Made by a program: the position numbers and the translations under genes
Notes under the pieces: model-generated
Told to the model about the DNA's origin: nothing
Databases searched by the model: none
What the model saw: the letters and a program-made list of their open reading frames with translations, nothing else
Shown: piece by piece, positions 4,847 to 5,704 of the stretch
Numbering within the stretch: position 1 is the first letter of the stretch
How the letters are laid out: each line of letters opens with the position of its first letter
Origin: Rhodospirillales bacterium
GTDB lineage: Bacteria; Pseudomonadota; Alphaproteobacteria; Rhodospirillales; JADHTD01
Reading direction: 5' to 3'
Assembly (NCBI GenBank): GCA_016776525.1
Contig: JADHTD010000191.1
Span: forward strand, 1 to 5,704
Length of the DNA: 5,704 bases

Positions 4847-5631
4847 CAGATGGCCTCCGGTTTGTCGGCGGCGAAGCGCAGGCGCACGTAATCGGCGGTC
4901 CAGTTACCTTCAGGGTCACACAGCAGCGGCGCCAGGGCATCCCGAACATCGGCGATATAGGAGTCCTTCTGGTCATCGGCAACCCGTTTCAAAAAGCTTT
5001 CGGCAAAGGTTTCCAGCCAGCCTTCAATATCGCCCGGTAAGGGCGTCGGCCGGGGAATGAGGTCAATGGACCGCACCCGGAAACCGGCCTTTTCCAGTTT
5101 TTCCCGGTATTCCTGCGGCCCTGGGAAATACCAGGGATTGACGTCGGCGGCATCGAGGCCGCGCTGGTCGAGGCCATCGGCCAAGGCCCGGGCGATGGCC
5201 TGCACATTGCCCTCGCCGCCCATTTCACCGACAAAACGGCCGCCCGGTTTGAGGGCCCGGAAGACACCGGCAAGGACGGCATCCGGGTTGGTCATCCAGT
5301 GCAGGGCGGCATTGGAGAAGACGGCCTCGAAAGCGGCCTCGAAATCCAGTTCCTGGCCGTTTATGACCCTCGCTTGGAGACCTTTGGCCCGGACCGCCGC
5401 CACCTGCTGCGGGCTGGCGTCGACGCCGGTAACATCGGCGCCGGCAGCGGCAATTTTTTCGGTCAGCACGCCATCGCCGCAGCCGAGATCGAGGATTTTT
5501 TCACCTGAAACGGGGGCAAGAAGGTCGAGAACCGGTTCACCCAGTTCGGCGACAAATCCGGCGTTCCGGGCATAGCGTTCCGGATTCCAAGTCTGACGGT
5601 CAGCCGGAGAGGGGGTGTTATTGGGCGCCAT
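4846..5631 (-). CDS. Class I SAM-dependent methyltransferase, substrate unknown
   Basis: A 261-residue soluble methyltransferase with a Rossmann-like fold. SAM-binding motif I is ILDLGCGDG (46-54), the acidic motif II is GVDAS (D71), the motif IV region is FEAVFSNAALHWM (101-113), and the post-motif is ALKPGGRFVGEMGG (126-139). The spacing and the NAALHW signature resemble trans-aconitate 2-methyltransferase and UbiE/COQ5-like enzymes. The C-terminal part (PWYFPGPQEYREKLEKAGF, then IPRPTPLPGDIEGWLETF) follows a small-molecule methyltransferase pattern, but the substrate cannot be named. AGGA (5638-5641, minus strand) lies six bases before the ATG, supporting the start. The stop codon overlaps the start of the DUF2155 gene. 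No reading frame is visible upstream to the window edge. Confidence 0.9.
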   Translation of the reverse strand: MAPNNTPSPADRQTWNPERYARNAGFVAELGEPVLDLLAPVSGEKILDLGCGDGVLTEKIAAAGADVTGVDASPQQVAAVRAKGLQARVINGQELDFEAAFEAVFSNAALHWMTNPDAVLAGVFRALKPGGRFVGEMGGEGNVQAIARALADGLDQRGLDAADVNPWYFPGPQEYREKLEKAGFRVRSIDLIPRPTPLPGDIEGWLETFAESFLKRVADDQKDSYIADVRDALAPLLCDPEGNWTADYVRLRFAADKPEAI

Positions 5632-5704
5632 CGGCTTTCCTGGGTCAAATCCGTTGCAGGCCGCACATCAATCGCCGGCAATAATTAGGAATCCGGGGTC
5701 CAGG
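5632..5704. other. Upstream region of the methyltransferase gene, up to the window edge
   Basis: This 73-bp stretch holds the methyltransferase ribosome site (AGGAAAG, 5635-5641, minus strand) and an AT-rich patch CAATAATTAG (5679-5688) that could belong to a promoter in either direction. No convincing -35/-10 pair with normal spacing was found, and no gene is supported. Confidence 0.3.

Overview
The window reads as a chromosomal segment of a GC-rich alphaproteobacterium, most likely in the Rhodospirillales. That is an inference from the gene order (aroQ-accB-accC-aat next to a DUF2155 gene), the ThiS-ThiG fusion and the stand-alone Lrp-type RAM domain. No mobile element, CRISPR array, tRNA or rRNA is visible, and most of the window is ordinary housekeeping metabolism.

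Layout. Bases 2-232 (+) hold the end of a small Lrp/AsnC ligand-binding (RAM) gene that carries an in-frame TAA and changes base composition abruptly part way along. A 145-bp gap follows with two dyad symmetries. Bases 378-1370 (-) encode a ThiS-ThiG fusion for the thiazole half of thiamine. A 171-bp divergent intergenic region then carries a good sigma70-like promoter for thiSG and a weaker one facing aroQ. Bases 1542-4511 (+) form a tight run: aroQ (type II dehydroquinase), accB (biotin carrier protein), accC (biotin carboxylase) and aat (leucyl/phenylalanyl-tRNA-protein transferase), with gaps of 14, 10 and 15 bp. Converging on it from the minus strand is a two-gene unit: a SAM-dependent methyltransferase (4846-5631) translationally coupled through TGATG to a small secreted DUF2155 protein (4433-4846). 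The tail of the DUF2155 gene overlaps the tail of aat by 79 bp.

How the genes work together. AccB and AccC are two of the parts of acetyl-CoA carboxylase, which commits carbon to fatty acid synthesis; the carboxyltransferase subunits AccA and AccD are not in the window. AroQ supplies the shikimate pathway and Aat tags proteins for the N-end rule; they share the transcription unit but not a pathway. ThiSG provides sulfur carrier and thiazole synthase in one chain.

Most worth a second look: (1) aat has no usual start codon in the place the family needs one. The best candidate is ATT at 3828, six bases after a GGAG, and both lie inside the 17-bp near-perfect palindrome AATAGGAGCCTCCTATT, which could hide the ribosome binding site. 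(2) In ThiSG, the Gly-Gly that should be a free C-terminus is buried inside the chain. (3) The RAM-domain gene is both interrupted and compositionally chimeric. No wholly new multi-gene system is evident.
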